From NORP294 sp047627915 (lineage in GTDB: Bacteria; Bacteroidota; Bacteroidia; Flavobacteriales_E; Vicingaceae), in the NCBI GenBank assembly GCA_047627915.1, contig JBLHTZ010000005.1:17262-81261 (forward strand): 64,000 bases of DNA, read 5' to 3'. Position numbers and translations under genes: made by a program. Numbering within the stretch: the stretch's first letter is position 1; each line of letters starts with the position of its first letter. The notes beneath the pieces were generated by a model. That model saw only the letters and a list, made by a program, of their open reading frames with translations. It was not told where the DNA came from and made no database searches. Shown here piece after piece: positions 24,799 through 32,623 of the stretch.

Positions 24799-25788
24799 TT
24801 ATATAATGGAATTTTGTCTATTAATCTCTAATTTTTCTATGATTTGATACGCGACGTCTAGCGCCTTATATCCATCGTGAATACTAACAGCTGGGGTTGT
24901 ATTGGTGTTAATTGCATGAGCAAAAGCTGTTAATTCGTCTTTTATGGCATTGTTGTTTTCAATATCAGGTTTTTCGAAATAAATTAATTTTTGCCCTTTG
25001 CCATCGGGCAAATCAATGGTTACCGATAAAGGATCAGGTTCACCTTCAACATTAGAAAGACGAACAACTTCGCTTTGCTTTTCTAGAAAATCTACAGAAA
25101 GGTATGCGTCCTTTTGGAAAATTCGAGTTTTTCTCATGTTTTTCAGAGAGATACGGCTCGTCGTTAAGTTGGCAACACAGCCGTTATCAAATTCAATTCT
25201 AGCATTTGCAATGTCTGGTGTATCACTCACCACTGCTACGCCACTAGCACTAACTCTTTTTACATTGCTATCTACAATACTTAAGATAATGTCTAGATCG
25301 TGAATCATCAAATCTAACACAACTGAAACATCTGTACCTCTGGGATTGAACTGCGCCAATCGATGAGTTTCGATAAACATAGGGTGCTTGATGTAGGGCT
25401 TTGTAGCAGTGAAGGCCGGATTGAAACGTTCTACGTGCCCAACTTGAACGGTAACTCCTGCTTCTTCAGATAAGCTGATTAATTTCCGAGCTTCTTCAAC
25501 CGTATTGGTAATTGGCTTTTCAATAAAGATGTGTTTTGTCTGTCTAATGGCAGTAACAGCGCAATCGTAATGAGATAAAGTAGGAGTAACAATGTCCACC
25601 GCATCCACCGCATCCACCAGTTCTTCTATTGATTCAAATGCTTTTAAATCAAACTCTTCGGAAACTATTTTTGCATTTTCTTTATTTGGATCAAAGAATC
25701 CAACTAAGGCGAAATCTTTATGTTCTAATAAAATTCTGATGTGAATCTTACCCAAATGACCTGCACCTAATACACCAATTTTTAACAT
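24799..25788 (-). CDS. Gfo/Idh/MocA family oxidoreductase
   Basis: 329 residues from ATG 25788. The N-terminal Rossmann fold begins MLKIGVLGAGHLGKIHIRIL; the family motif EKPITNTVEEARKLI and the later VGHVERFNPA and LMIHDLDIILSI match this NAD(P)-dependent sugar or amino-sugar dehydrogenase family. The reaction cannot be named from sequence. In many Flavobacteria a homologue lies next to hbd and pcm; here a lipoprotein and a priming transferase are inserted between it and hbd. A 9-base tandem repeat (encoding VDAVDAVD) is present at about residue 64. Confidence 0.83.
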   Translation of the reverse strand: MLKIGVLGAGHLGKIHIRILLEHKDFALVGFFDPNKENAKIVSEEFDLKAFESIEELVDAVDAVDIVTPTLSHYDCAVTAIRQTKHIFIEKPITNTVEEARKLISLSEEAGVTVQVGHVERFNPAFTATKPYIKHPMFIETHRLAQFNPRGTDVSVVLDLMIHDLDIILSIVDSNVKRVSASGVAVVSDTPDIANARIEFDNGCVANLTTSRISLKNMRKTRIFQKDAYLSVDFLEKQSEVVRLSNVEGEPDPLSVTIDLPDGKGQKLIYFEKPDIENNNAIKDELTAFAHAINTNTTPAVSIHDGYKALDVAYQIIEKLEINRQNSII

Positions 25789-25925
25789 GAAATGATTTTT
25801 CACAAAGTACGGAAAAGCAGGTTTTAAAATGCCAAGAAGTACCAGAGCTTTGTTAACATTTTTTTATTGAAAAAGAAGCACATTATTTAAAGCATGTAAT
25901 GGTTAAATAATCTTTTTTTTGTAGC

Positions 25926-26579
25926 ATGCTAAATGATACGTACAGACATAAAGGAATGCGCCGAAAGTTAGTGGAACTTTTGAGGTCAAAAGGTATTACG
26001 GACGAGACTGTTCTAGATGCAATTGATCGCGTTCCAAGACATTTATTCTTAGACAACGCATTCATAAATTTTGCATACAAGAACCAAGCTTTCCCAATAG
26101 GGTCAGAGCAAACTATATCTCATCCTTTTACAGTTGCGTTTCAAACACAGTTGTTGGAATTAAAAAAGAGTGAAAAAGTGCTTGAAATAGGCACAGGGTC
26201 AGGTTATCAATGTAGTGTGCTGATGGAAATGGGTGTAAAGGTGTTCAGTATTGAAAGACATCGTTCCTTGCACATGAAGTCTAAAAAAATGCTAAACCAA
26301 TTGGGACACTTTCCAAAATTATTTTTTGGCGATGGGTACAAGGGGTTGCCGGGTTACGCTCCGTTTGATAAAGTAATTATTACTGCTGCTGCACCAACTG
26401 TTCCGCAAGACCTTTTAGATCAGCTTAAAGTTGGAGGAATGATGGTGATTCCGTTGGGAGATTCTGACAAGCAAGAAATGCAACGGATTACTAAAATTTC
26501 AGAGACAGAATTCCAAACAGAGACCTATGGCGAGTTTAGTTTTGTGCCCATGCTGCAAGATAAATCTTTTAAAAGTTAG
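25926..26579 (+). CDS. pcm: Protein-L-isoaspartate O-methyltransferase
   Basis: Repairs damaged isoaspartyl residues by SAM-dependent methylation. 217 residues: AIDRVPRHLF, then QTISHPFTVAFQTQLLEL, the SAM motif VLEIGTGSGYQCSVL (motif I) and FDKVIITAAAPTVPQDLL are all conserved; GGMMVIPLGD closes the core. Length is normal. Divergent from the Gfo/Idh gene with 137 bases between them. A conserved neighbour of that gene in Flavobacteria. Confidence 0.93.
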   Translation: MLNDTYRHKGMRRKLVELLRSKGITDETVLDAIDRVPRHLFLDNAFINFAYKNQAFPIGSEQTISHPFTVAFQTQLLELKKSEKVLEIGTGSGYQCSVLMEMGVKVFSIERHRSLHMKSKKMLNQLGHFPKLFFGDGYKGLPGYAPFDKVIITAAAPTVPQDLLDQLKVGGMMVIPLGDSDKQEMQRITKISETEFQTETYGEFSFVPMLQDKSFKS

Positions 26580-26614
26580 ACAATAACTGCTCTAGTTTTC
26601 GGTTATTTGTCTCA
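26577..26614 (+). terminator. Weak hairpin after pcm
   Basis: AGACAATAAC...GTTATTTGTCT pairs with one bulged base and starts at the pcm stop codon. No T-run follows, so termination here is doubtful; it may only attenuate read-through to the beta-barrel gene. Confidence 0.3.
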
Positions 26615-26626
26615 AACAACAAAAAC

Positions 26627-27376
26627 ATGAATAGATTAAAATCTCTTGCCTTAACTCTAGCTGGCTGTTTGTTATCATTTTCTGCTATAGCCCAAGAAAC
26701 TCAAAAAGACTTTCTGCCAAAAGCAGGTGATTTTGGTGCTTCTATTGTTGTAAACGGATTGATTGATAATATTCAATTGTCGACAAATAATAATTCTTAC
26801 GGTCAAAATCTTTTATTTGCGAAATATTATTTTGCTGATGATGTAGCGTTGAGAACAGGGGTTGGTTTTAATTTACATAAAGCAGTTCGAGAAAGTGCAG
26901 ATAGTTCAGGTGCTTTGTTAGTTGAAGTAGATTCGTTGAGAAGAAGTTTTAGCATGAATGTTTCAGTAGGGATAGAAAAGCACCTAACGGCTAACAAAAG
27001 ATTGGACCCTTATGTGTTTGGGCAATTGGATATCTCATTGATTGGTAAAACAAAGAATAACATAGAAAATCGTCAAAGTTCAACCATTGGGACTAATTCA
27101 ACTGAACGAGAAATAATAATAGACGGAGGATTTGCTTTAGGGTTAAACCTTGGAGGTGGCTTTAACTATTTTTTAGCCAAGAATTTTAGTGTGGGTAGTG
27201 AATTGTATCTTGGACTACAATATGTAAGTGTAGGTGGAGGTATTACAGATAATACAACAAATACAACAGCAGGAGGAACTAGAACTTCTACCTTCGATAG
27301 CAGAGAAGATATTTCGAAAACGACCGTTTTAAGTGTTAATCCGACTGCTCAGGTTAATTTCTCTTATTTCTTTTAA
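26627..27376 (+). CDS. Outer-membrane beta-barrel protein
   Basis: 249 residues: signal peptide (SLALTLAGCLLSFSAIAQ) and eight-strand-like pattern, e.g. YGQNLLFAKYYFADDVALRTGVGF, FSMNVSVGIEKHLTANKRLDPYVFGQLDISL, FSVGSELYLGLQYVSVGGG and final NPTAQVNFSYFF, whose terminal aromatic is typical of BAM-folded barrels. The AGC in the signal is not a good lipobox. It likely follows pcm by independent initiation. Function unknown. The stop TAA lies inside the TTAA shared with the opposite small gene at 27373. Confidence 0.78.
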   Translation: MNRLKSLALTLAGCLLSFSAIAQETQKDFLPKAGDFGASIVVNGLIDNIQLSTNNNSYGQNLLFAKYYFADDVALRTGVGFNLHKAVRESADSSGALLVEVDSLRRSFSMNVSVGIEKHLTANKRLDPYVFGQLDISLIGKTKNNIENRQSSTIGTNSTEREIIIDGGFALGLNLGGGFNYFLAKNFSVGSELYLGLQYVSVGGGITDNTTNTTAGGTRTSTFDSREDISKTTVLSVNPTAQVNFSYFF

Positions 27377-27504
27377 CAACCCATGTAATTGCTTAGTCCG
27401 AAAAAGATTAGCAACCAAATAATTCCTTTTACTGAAAAGAATATCAAACCACTGAATCCGATTCGCTTTAACCAAAATTTAAAGTTAGACGGCTGGGTTT
27501 TCAT
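27373..27504 (-). CDS. 43-residue membrane protein coupled to the exonuclease gene
   Basis: The frame reads MKTQPSNFKFWLKRIGFSG, then LIFFSVKGIIWLLIFFGL and NYMGC: a basic N-terminus plus one hydrophobic helix. Its ATG overlaps the stop of the 3'-5' exonuclease gene as TAATG (27502-27506), a translational coupling arrangement, and its own stop shares TTAA with the beta-barrel gene. Very small K..GFxG(L/F)xFFxKG proteins of this kind are found in other Bacteroidota and have been mislabelled there. Function unknown. Confidence 0.6.
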   Translation of the reverse strand: MKTQPSNFKFWLKRIGFSGLIFFSVKGIIWLLIFFGLSNYMGC

Positions 27505-28043
27505 TATGCTTTTCTGATCAGTCTTTGAATTTTATCGGCCCTATCAACTTGCTGTAAATGCTGAAAAAGTTTTACCGTTGCTAAGGCATCTCCCGACGCT
27601 CGGTGCCGATTAGGCACTTCAATTTCTAAATGTTTGCAAATTTTACCCAACCCATGATGACTTGCTTCGGGAATTAGCGTTTTTGATAATTCAAGCGTGC
27701 AAAGATGCTCACTTTTGTATTCTATTCCAGCTTTGAATAGCTCATCTTTAATGAAACTGTAATCCGATTTTACATTGTGCGCCACAAAACAAGACCCATT
27801 TAAAAAGTTGGCAATATCATCGGCTACTTCAGCAAAAAGGGGGGCCGTAGCCACCATTTTATCAGTAATGCCTGTTAATCGTTGAACGTAAATAGGGATA
27901 CTTCTCTCAGGATTGACAAGAGTGTTGTATTCTTTAACGATTTCTATACCATCGTATAGGTAAATTGCTACTTCGGTAATTCTCCCAATCTTGGAATTTC
28001 CTCCAGTTGCTTCAATGTCAATGATAGAATAAAACTTGCTCAT
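27504..28043 (-). CDS. DnaQ-like 3'-5' exonuclease
   Basis: 179 residues. DEDD-type exonuclease core: IIDIEATGGNSKIGRITEVAIYLYDG (first Asp and Glu), then VAHNVKSDYSFIKDEL (second Asp) and HRASGDALATVKLFQHLQ (HxASGDA, third motif with His and Asp). This is the exonuclease domain of DNA polymerase III epsilon-like proteins and stand-alone repair nucleases. There is no polymerase-binding C-terminus, so it may act in repair or RNA turnover. The gene starts nine bases after a good -7 element. Confidence 0.88.
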   Translation of the reverse strand: MSKFYSIIDIEATGGNSKIGRITEVAIYLYDGIEIVKEYNTLVNPERSIPIYVQRLTGITDKMVATAPLFAEVADDIANFLNGSCFVAHNVKSDYSFIKDELFKAGIEYKSEHLCTLELSKTLIPEASHHGLGKICKHLEIEVPNRHRASGDALATVKLFQHLQQVDRADKIQRLIRKA

Positions 28044-28051
28044 TTAGGGGG

Positions 28052-28059
28052 CAAAAGTA
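28052..28059 (-). promoter_or_regulatory. -7 element for the exonuclease gene
   Basis: On the minus strand TACTTTTG matches TAnnTTTG exactly. It ends nine bases before the ATG, implying a leaderless or nearly leaderless mRNA. Confidence 0.5.
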
Positions 28060-28178
28060 CACATTGCCAAATGGGTTTTTTATCCTCGTTTGTTAAATAT
28101 TATCTGCGGTTGATAGATTCTTAACTAAAGCCTTTTTGTTTCGCCGTACTCTACTTATTTTTAACCAAAACTAAAATT

Positions 28179-28460
28179 ATGGCAAGCAGAAGAGAATTTA
28201 AGAAAGCAATTAAGGATAAAACCAATTTGTTAATTGAAGATGCATTCATTGAAAGTGTAAATGGAGACGCGAAAGAAGCTCAAAAAATGGATGAGATAAT
28301 TGATCAGGTTATTGATGATCGAATTGAAATGTTGAATAAAGTTTGTGCCTACCCAAATCGTGAAAGTAGAGCTAAAATTAAAGCCCATTTCAATGAAATC
28401 GCAACTAATTTAGAAGCTAAAACAGCTGAATACACAAAGAGAATAGGTAGAGTAGGTTAA
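28179..28460 (+). CDS. Conserved small helical protein
   Basis: 93 residues, entirely helical and charged: RREFKKAIKDKTNLLIEDAFIES and DQVIDDRIEMLNKVCAYPNR. It resembles a conserved Bacteroidota hypothetical family. One base separates it from the Nramp-like gene, so they are co-transcribed; an accessory or regulatory role for that transporter is possible but unproven. A coiled coil is likely in the first 60 residues. Confidence 0.62.
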   Translation: MASRREFKKAIKDKTNLLIEDAFIESVNGDAKEAQKMDEIIDQVIDDRIEMLNKVCAYPNRESRAKIKAHFNEIATNLEAKTAEYTKRIGRVG

Positions 28461-28461
28461 G

Positions 28462-29679
28462 TTGACGAAAGCTTTTTTAGCTCGGCTTGGGCCTGGTTTA
28501 TTGTATGCTGGTGCCGCTGTTGGGGTGTCTCATTTAGTGCAATCAACAAGAGCCGGAGCCAACTATGGACTATTAATGATATTGGTAGTTGTTGCTGCCA
28601 ATATCATTAAATACCCTTTTTTTAAGGCGGGACCTTTGTACGCAGCTCAAACCGGAAAAAGCCTGTTAGAGGCATTTCATGAAACCGGTAAATGGGCCAT
28701 GGGCTTATTCTATTTGGTGACAGTAGGTACAATGTTTGCCGTACAAGCTGCAGTTACCTTAATTACAGCAAGTGTTGTAGCCTCTATTTTTGGCCTTACT
28801 TTTCCTTTGTGGCAGATTTCTGGAGCAATTTTATTGGTTTGCTTTCTAATTTTATTAATTGGGAAGTATCAATTGCTGAACAGTATTATGAAAACGGTTA
28901 TTATACTGTTGACCATAACAACCCTCATAACGCTGGTTGCAGCATTTTCAAATCCACCGGAGCAAATTGCCGAAACCTTCAATTTTTCCTTTAGTAACAA
29001 CCTAGATGTTTTATTCTTAATTGCTTTAATAGGTTGGATGCCTGCGCCACTAGATATTTCACTTTGGCACTCAGAATGGACCTTGGCGGATTCTAAAGAA
29101 TTGAATGTAAAAAAATCGATATCTGATTTTGAAGTAGGCTATTGGGGTACTACTTTCTTAGCCATTTCTTTTGTTGCCTTGGGCAGTATTATGCTCCGTG
29201 GAAGTGGAGAAGAACTCTCCTCAAGTGGCGTTTTATTTGCAGGACAAGTAATTGGCATGTATACCAAAACGTTAGGAGATTGGTCTTTTCTGATTGTATC
29301 AATAGCTGCCTTTACCACCATGTTTAGCACAACGTTAACTGTTTTAGATGCTTTTCCTAGAGTACTCGAAAAGGCGGTCCGCTTATCTTTTTCCACAACC
29401 CAAAGCGAATTTAAAAATTTATATACTTGGATCCTGTTGCTTGTAATTTCAGGAGCGTTACTTATTTTGATTTATCTGCTGGACAACATGAAGCAGTTGA
29501 TCGATTTTGCAACTAGTATTTCGTTTGTAACTGCACCAATTTTAGCGAGTTTAATTTATTATGTAGTTCAAAAAAGTAAAATAAGGCTTTTTTCAAACCT
29601 TGAGAAATACATTGCTTGGTTCGGTCTGATTTTTCTCTATGCATTTAGTTCCTATTACATTTGGATAAAATGGATGTAA
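28462..29679 (+). CDS. Nramp-related divalent metal transporter (non-canonical site)
   Basis: 405 residues with about eleven hydrophobic helices. The N-terminus LGPGLLYAGAAVGVSHLVQS corresponds to Nramp TM1, but the metal-binding DPGN is replaced by AGAAVGVSH. In TM6 the usual MPHN-like segment reads GWMPAPLDISLWHSE. Neither canonical metal ligand set is present, so metal, proton coupling or even substrate may differ (Mg2+-specific Nramp relatives also vary here). The start is TTG one base after the preceding stop; no ATG is available before TM1. Fold assignment is firm, substrate is not. Confidence 0.78.
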   Translation: MTKAFLARLGPGLLYAGAAVGVSHLVQSTRAGANYGLLMILVVVAANIIKYPFFKAGPLYAAQTGKSLLEAFHETGKWAMGLFYLVTVGTMFAVQAAVTLITASVVASIFGLTFPLWQISGAILLVCFLILLIGKYQLLNSIMKTVIILLTITTLITLVAAFSNPPEQIAETFNFSFSNNLDVLFLIALIGWMPAPLDISLWHSEWTLADSKELNVKKSISDFEVGYWGTTFLAISFVALGSIMLRGSGEELSSSGVLFAGQVIGMYTKTLGDWSFLIVSIAAFTTMFSTTLTVLDAFPRVLEKAVRLSFSTTQSEFKNLYTWILLLVISGALLILIYLLDNMKQLIDFATSISFVTAPILASLIYYVVQKSKIRLFSNLEKYIAWFGLIFLYAFSSYYIWIKWM

Positions 29680-29754
29680 ACCAATAAAGAATTAACTATC
29701 GCAGACTCTGTCTTTCGTCGTAGTTCTTTTAATTTGCAATTCTTATTTACTATT

Positions 29755-30258
29755 ATGGATTCAAAAACATACCCAGAATATTACCGGCAATATATCGAGA
29801 GAATTCCTGAAGGGAAAGACCCTTTTGAATTGTTGATTGTTAATTTAAAAAACACCATAAAAACCTTGGCCATGGTTTCAGATGACCAAGCGAATAAAGG
29901 ATACGCTGAAGGGAAGTGGGGTATAAAAGAAGTGGTGCAACACATCATTGACACGGAGCGTATTTATAATTTTAGAGCGTTGAGTTTTGCTAGAGGAGAG
30001 TCTAACTCAATTAAGGGTTACGATCACAATGCGTATGCGGCTGCCTCTTCTGCAAATCGCAGAAGTTTAAAAGATTTGCTTGAAGAATTAAAACGGTTGC
30101 GAGCAAGTACAATCGATTTATTTAAAAGCTTTTCTGACGAAATGATTCAAGCGAAAGGAACTGCAAATGATTTAGAAATGACCGCCGAACAAATCATGTA
30201 TATTTTAATAGGTCATGAATTACACCACCTGTGGGTAGTTGAGCAGAAATACCTGTAA
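29755..30258 (+). CDS. DinB-family protein
   Basis: 167 residues of the DinB four-helix fold. EGKWGIKEVVQHIIDTERIY supplies the first metal-binding histidine (xxHxxD/E), and ILIGHELHHLWVVEQKYL the C-terminal HxxxH. DinB proteins bind a metal and many act as thiol transferases, but this member is unassigned. I use ATG 29755; a longer reading adds seven residues from a non-ATG start. It precedes the CsaA gene by 11 bases. Confidence 0.82.
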   Translation: MDSKTYPEYYRQYIERIPEGKDPFELLIVNLKNTIKTLAMVSDDQANKGYAEGKWGIKEVVQHIIDTERIYNFRALSFARGESNSIKGYDHNAYAAASSANRRSLKDLLEELKRLRASTIDLFKSFSDEMIQAKGTANDLEMTAEQIMYILIGHELHHLWVVEQKYL

Positions 30259-30269
30259 TAAATAAGTGT

Positions 30270-30602
30270 ATGGTTAGCTGGGAAGAATTTGAAAAAGTAG
30301 ACATTCGCACCGGAACCATTGTTGAGGTTAAGGAATTTGCCAAAGCAAGAAAACCTGCTTGGCAGCTTAAAATTGATTTTGGAGCTGAATTAGGTATTAA
30401 AAAATCTTCAGCTCAAATTGTACATCATTACACAAAAGAAGCATTAGTAGGGCGTCAAATATTAGCCGTGGTCAATTTCCCTCCTAAGCAAATTGCCAAC
30501 TTCATGTCAGAGTGTTTAGTATTGGGCGTAGCCGACGAAAATGGGGAGATTGTTTTGCTTTCTACCGAAAGAAAAGTAGAGAACGGACAAAGGGTTCATT
30601 AA
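30270..30602 (+). CDS. csaA: CsaA-like tRNA-binding-domain protein
   Basis: 110 residues: FEKVDIRTGTIVEVKEFAKAR and QIVHHYTKEALVGRQILAVVNFPPKQI, with a final LSTERKVENGQ. This is the EMAP/CsaA OB-fold related to the tRNA-binding domain of aminoacyl-tRNA synthetases; in Bacillus CsaA acts as a chaperone that binds SecA and export substrates. Length and sequence fit the single-domain CsaA family. Confidence 0.88.
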   Translation: MVSWEEFEKVDIRTGTIVEVKEFAKARKPAWQLKIDFGAELGIKKSSAQIVHHYTKEALVGRQILAVVNFPPKQIANFMSECLVLGVADENGEIVLLSTERKVENGQRVH

Positions 30603-30616
30603 AAGATTCGGTAACA

Positions 30617-31186
30617 TCAAGGCGCTATAAAAGTAGCCTCTGCTTTACCTTCTAGGTTCGCATATTGTGCTCTAATATGCTCGTCTCTATTAAGCTGCAG
30701 TATTTCTATTTCTGTTGGAACAATTTCGAGTACCGTAAAATTAGAACTGTCAATTTTTTCATCCCAGGCATAAGCATCTTCGGGCTTGGTAATTTTCTCT
30801 CCCGGAGCTAGAACTGATGTGTAGGCTTTGTCGCTAGTTCCCTTTACGCCATTCCAATACTGCTGTGTTACTTCATTATTTTGATGAATGATAACGGTAC
30901 CATTTACCCGAGCCTGTAGTTTTTTGCCGTCGTGGTAAAACAGCAGGCTACATGTGTTACTTGTTTTGAGGTTAGTCATTTTTTCGCTCCTAGCATCGGT
31001 AAAAATCAGAAAAGTTCCTTGCACTGTATATTTTCGAAGAACCACATACCTGCTGTTTTCTGCAGTTCCGTTAGTGGTATTCATTACCACATATTTAAAA
31101 GGGTGACGTTTAACGTTGGTCGCTTTTTTAAACTCTAACGTAACAATTTGAAAAATTTCTTCGAGCGAATTAATTGGTTCTATCAA
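30617..31186 (-). CDS. PNPOx-fold flavin-binding protein
   Basis: 189 residues with the split-barrel FMN-binding pattern of the pyridoxamine 5'-phosphate oxidase superfamily: SRYVVLRKYTVQGTFLIFTDARSEKM and SCSLLFYHDGKKLQARVNGTVII, with EIVPTEIEILQLNRDEHIRAQY at the end. It is shorter than and distinct from PdxH (58740). No ATG exists near the conserved N-terminus; TTG at 31184-31186 is the probable start. It overlaps the DUF2237 gene by 17 bases. Substrate unknown, but an FMN-dependent oxidoreductase is likely. Confidence 0.75.
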   Translation of the reverse strand: MIEPINSLEEIFQIVTLEFKKATNVKRHPFKYVVMNTTNGTAENSRYVVLRKYTVQGTFLIFTDARSEKMTNLKTSNTCSLLFYHDGKKLQARVNGTVIIHQNNEVTQQYWNGVKGTSDKAYTSVLAPGEKITKPEDAYAWDEKIDSSNFTVLEIVPTEIEILQLNRDEHIRAQYANLEGKAEATFIAP

Positions 31187-31553
31187 CGTTTTCAGTGGCG
31201 TGTTTTTTTAATTCTTCAAGACTGATAAATTCCAACGTTTTTTCGTGAGTGGCCTCCAATTTTACTTTCGGGGCTTTTCCTGCCATAAGTGCTTCTTTCC
31301 AACGCAAAGCACACAAGCACCAAAAGTCTCCTTCTTTCAATCCAGGAAATTGATACGCGGGAATGGGAGTCGAGAGGTCGTTGCCTTTCGATTTGGTGTA
31401 CTCTAAAAACTCATCGGTTATTTGTGCACAAACAGTATGATTTCCTGCATCTTCTGCACCTGTTTTGCAGCAGCCATCTCTGTAAAAACCGGTAAGTGGC
31501 GAAATGCTACAGGCAATTAAAGCACCACCCAATACATTTTTAAATTCGTTCAT
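31170..31553 (-). CDS. DUF2237 protein
   Basis: 127 residues that follow the family pattern: NVLGGALIACSISPLTGFYRDGCC, HTVCAQITDEFLEYTKSKGND, FPGLKEGDFWCLCALRWKEAL and EATHEKTLEFISLEEL. Four cysteines are conserved. No function has been assigned to DUF2237. The overlap with the PNPOx gene indicates shared translation. Confidence 0.85.
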   Translation of the reverse strand: MNEFKNVLGGALIACSISPLTGFYRDGCCKTGAEDAGNHTVCAQITDEFLEYTKSKGNDLSTPIPAYQFPGLKEGDFWCLCALRWKEALMAGKAPKVKLEATHEKTLEFISLEELKKHATENVDRTN

Positions 31554-31595
31554 TTGCTTTGCAATTTTACGTTGTGAGCGTTCATACTTGTTTTC

Positions 31596-31922
31596 TTAAA
31601 CGATCACCGGAGTGGATTCTTTTTCATTGTCAGTGTCTTCTTCCTTTTCGTAGCCTAAGTTGTAAATTCCTCCAAATATTCCCAAATAGCGAACTTCAAT
31701 GTTTCCAAATTGGTAGGCATATGTGCTGTACACCAACATGGAGCTGTACTTCGTGCTGCCCATTTCTTTCAAGTTTTCTGCAGATAGGCTAAACTCAGGG
31801 TGAACTTGGCTGTAATCCTCAACAATTTTTTCAAAAAACTCAGCTTCAGTAGGTTTGCTAAACAAGAGAACAATGGCTAGTAGCGCCATTCCTAATCCAC
31901 TGTATTGTACTACCTTTTTCAT
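31596..31922 (-). CDS. Small secreted protein, DUF4359-like
   Basis: 108 residues from ATG 31922; the frame runs further upstream to 32003, but that adds 27 residues with no sign of function. The N-terminus (VVQYSGLGMALLAIVLLFSKP) is a signal anchor or peptide. The rest (FEKIVEDYSQVHPEF and FGNIEVRYLGIFGGIYNLG) resembles the DUF4359 pattern ending in YLGIF..I. Location is likely periplasmic. Low confidence on the family name. Confidence 0.55.
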   Translation of the reverse strand: MKKVVQYSGLGMALLAIVLLFSKPTEAEFFEKIVEDYSQVHPEFSLSAENLKEMGSTKYSSMLVYSTYAYQFGNIEVRYLGIFGGIYNLGYEKEEDTDNEKESTPVIV

Positions 31923-32216
31923 GTTGAATTCTTTATAAAAGCAAACAGCAAATGCGCTTGAAAGTTTAAGCGTTTGCATTAAAATACAGTAGAGTAGAGG
32001 CAAGGGGTTGATGAATCGACTCCAATCAAAAGCTAGAACTATAATTAGTTGTTTTTTTTAACAAATTGCTAACAATGAGGGTTTTGTAAGGTTATTTTTA
32101 TATCTTGTAGCTTGAATTAAAAATACTACTACAACAACTATTTGTAAAATAGAGATATAGCTCACAGAGTGTGTCATATCGATATGTTGTAATTTATTAA
32201 ACTAAATGGGCAGAAC

Positions 32217-32462
32217 ATGACTGAACAATTTCAAGAAAAAGAACTGTCGGACAAGACTAAAAACATTCAACCTCTTACTGTTAAGCAGAAGTTTTTATTT
32301 GGAATGCTTTGCTGGGGAATACATTCTTGGAGTCAGGCAGAAAGTTTTAAGACGAATGGCTATGAACAGAAATATAAAGATGCAAGAACTTCAATGCGTA
32401 CAGGATTAATAATTTACGGCATCAGTATCGCGCTGTTTATTTTGGGATTGGGTTTTTTATGA
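32217..32462 (+). CDS. Small hypothetical membrane protein
   Basis: 81 residues. A soluble, charged N-terminus (MTEQFQEKELSDKTKNIQP) is followed by a moderately hydrophobic segment (KFLFGMLCWGIHSW) and a C-terminal transmembrane helix (GLIIYGISIALFILGLGFL). I recognise no family. A 12-base palindrome (CATATCGATATG, 32175-32186) lies 30 bases before the ATG and could be a regulatory site. Confidence 0.45.
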   Translation: MTEQFQEKELSDKTKNIQPLTVKQKFLFGMLCWGIHSWSQAESFKTNGYEQKYKDARTSMRTGLIIYGISIALFILGLGFL

Positions 32463-32623
32463 AAATACCGGCTACAACAATCCTCGATAGTTTTATCTTA
32501 TAGTCTTTGAAATGCACTAACTATTCTTTTTTCAACAAAGAATCTTGACCAAGGGTTTTCGGTTGCGTAATAGAGTTTAAAAAGTTACTTCGAATCCATT
32601 AAAATTAATCATCAAAATCACTC

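Noticed and set aside
25590..25625. Tandem 9-base repeat CCACCGCAT resembling a minisatellite or CRISPR-like array
   Set aside because: Only two copies, inside the Gfo/Idh coding frame (VDAVDAVD), without spacers.
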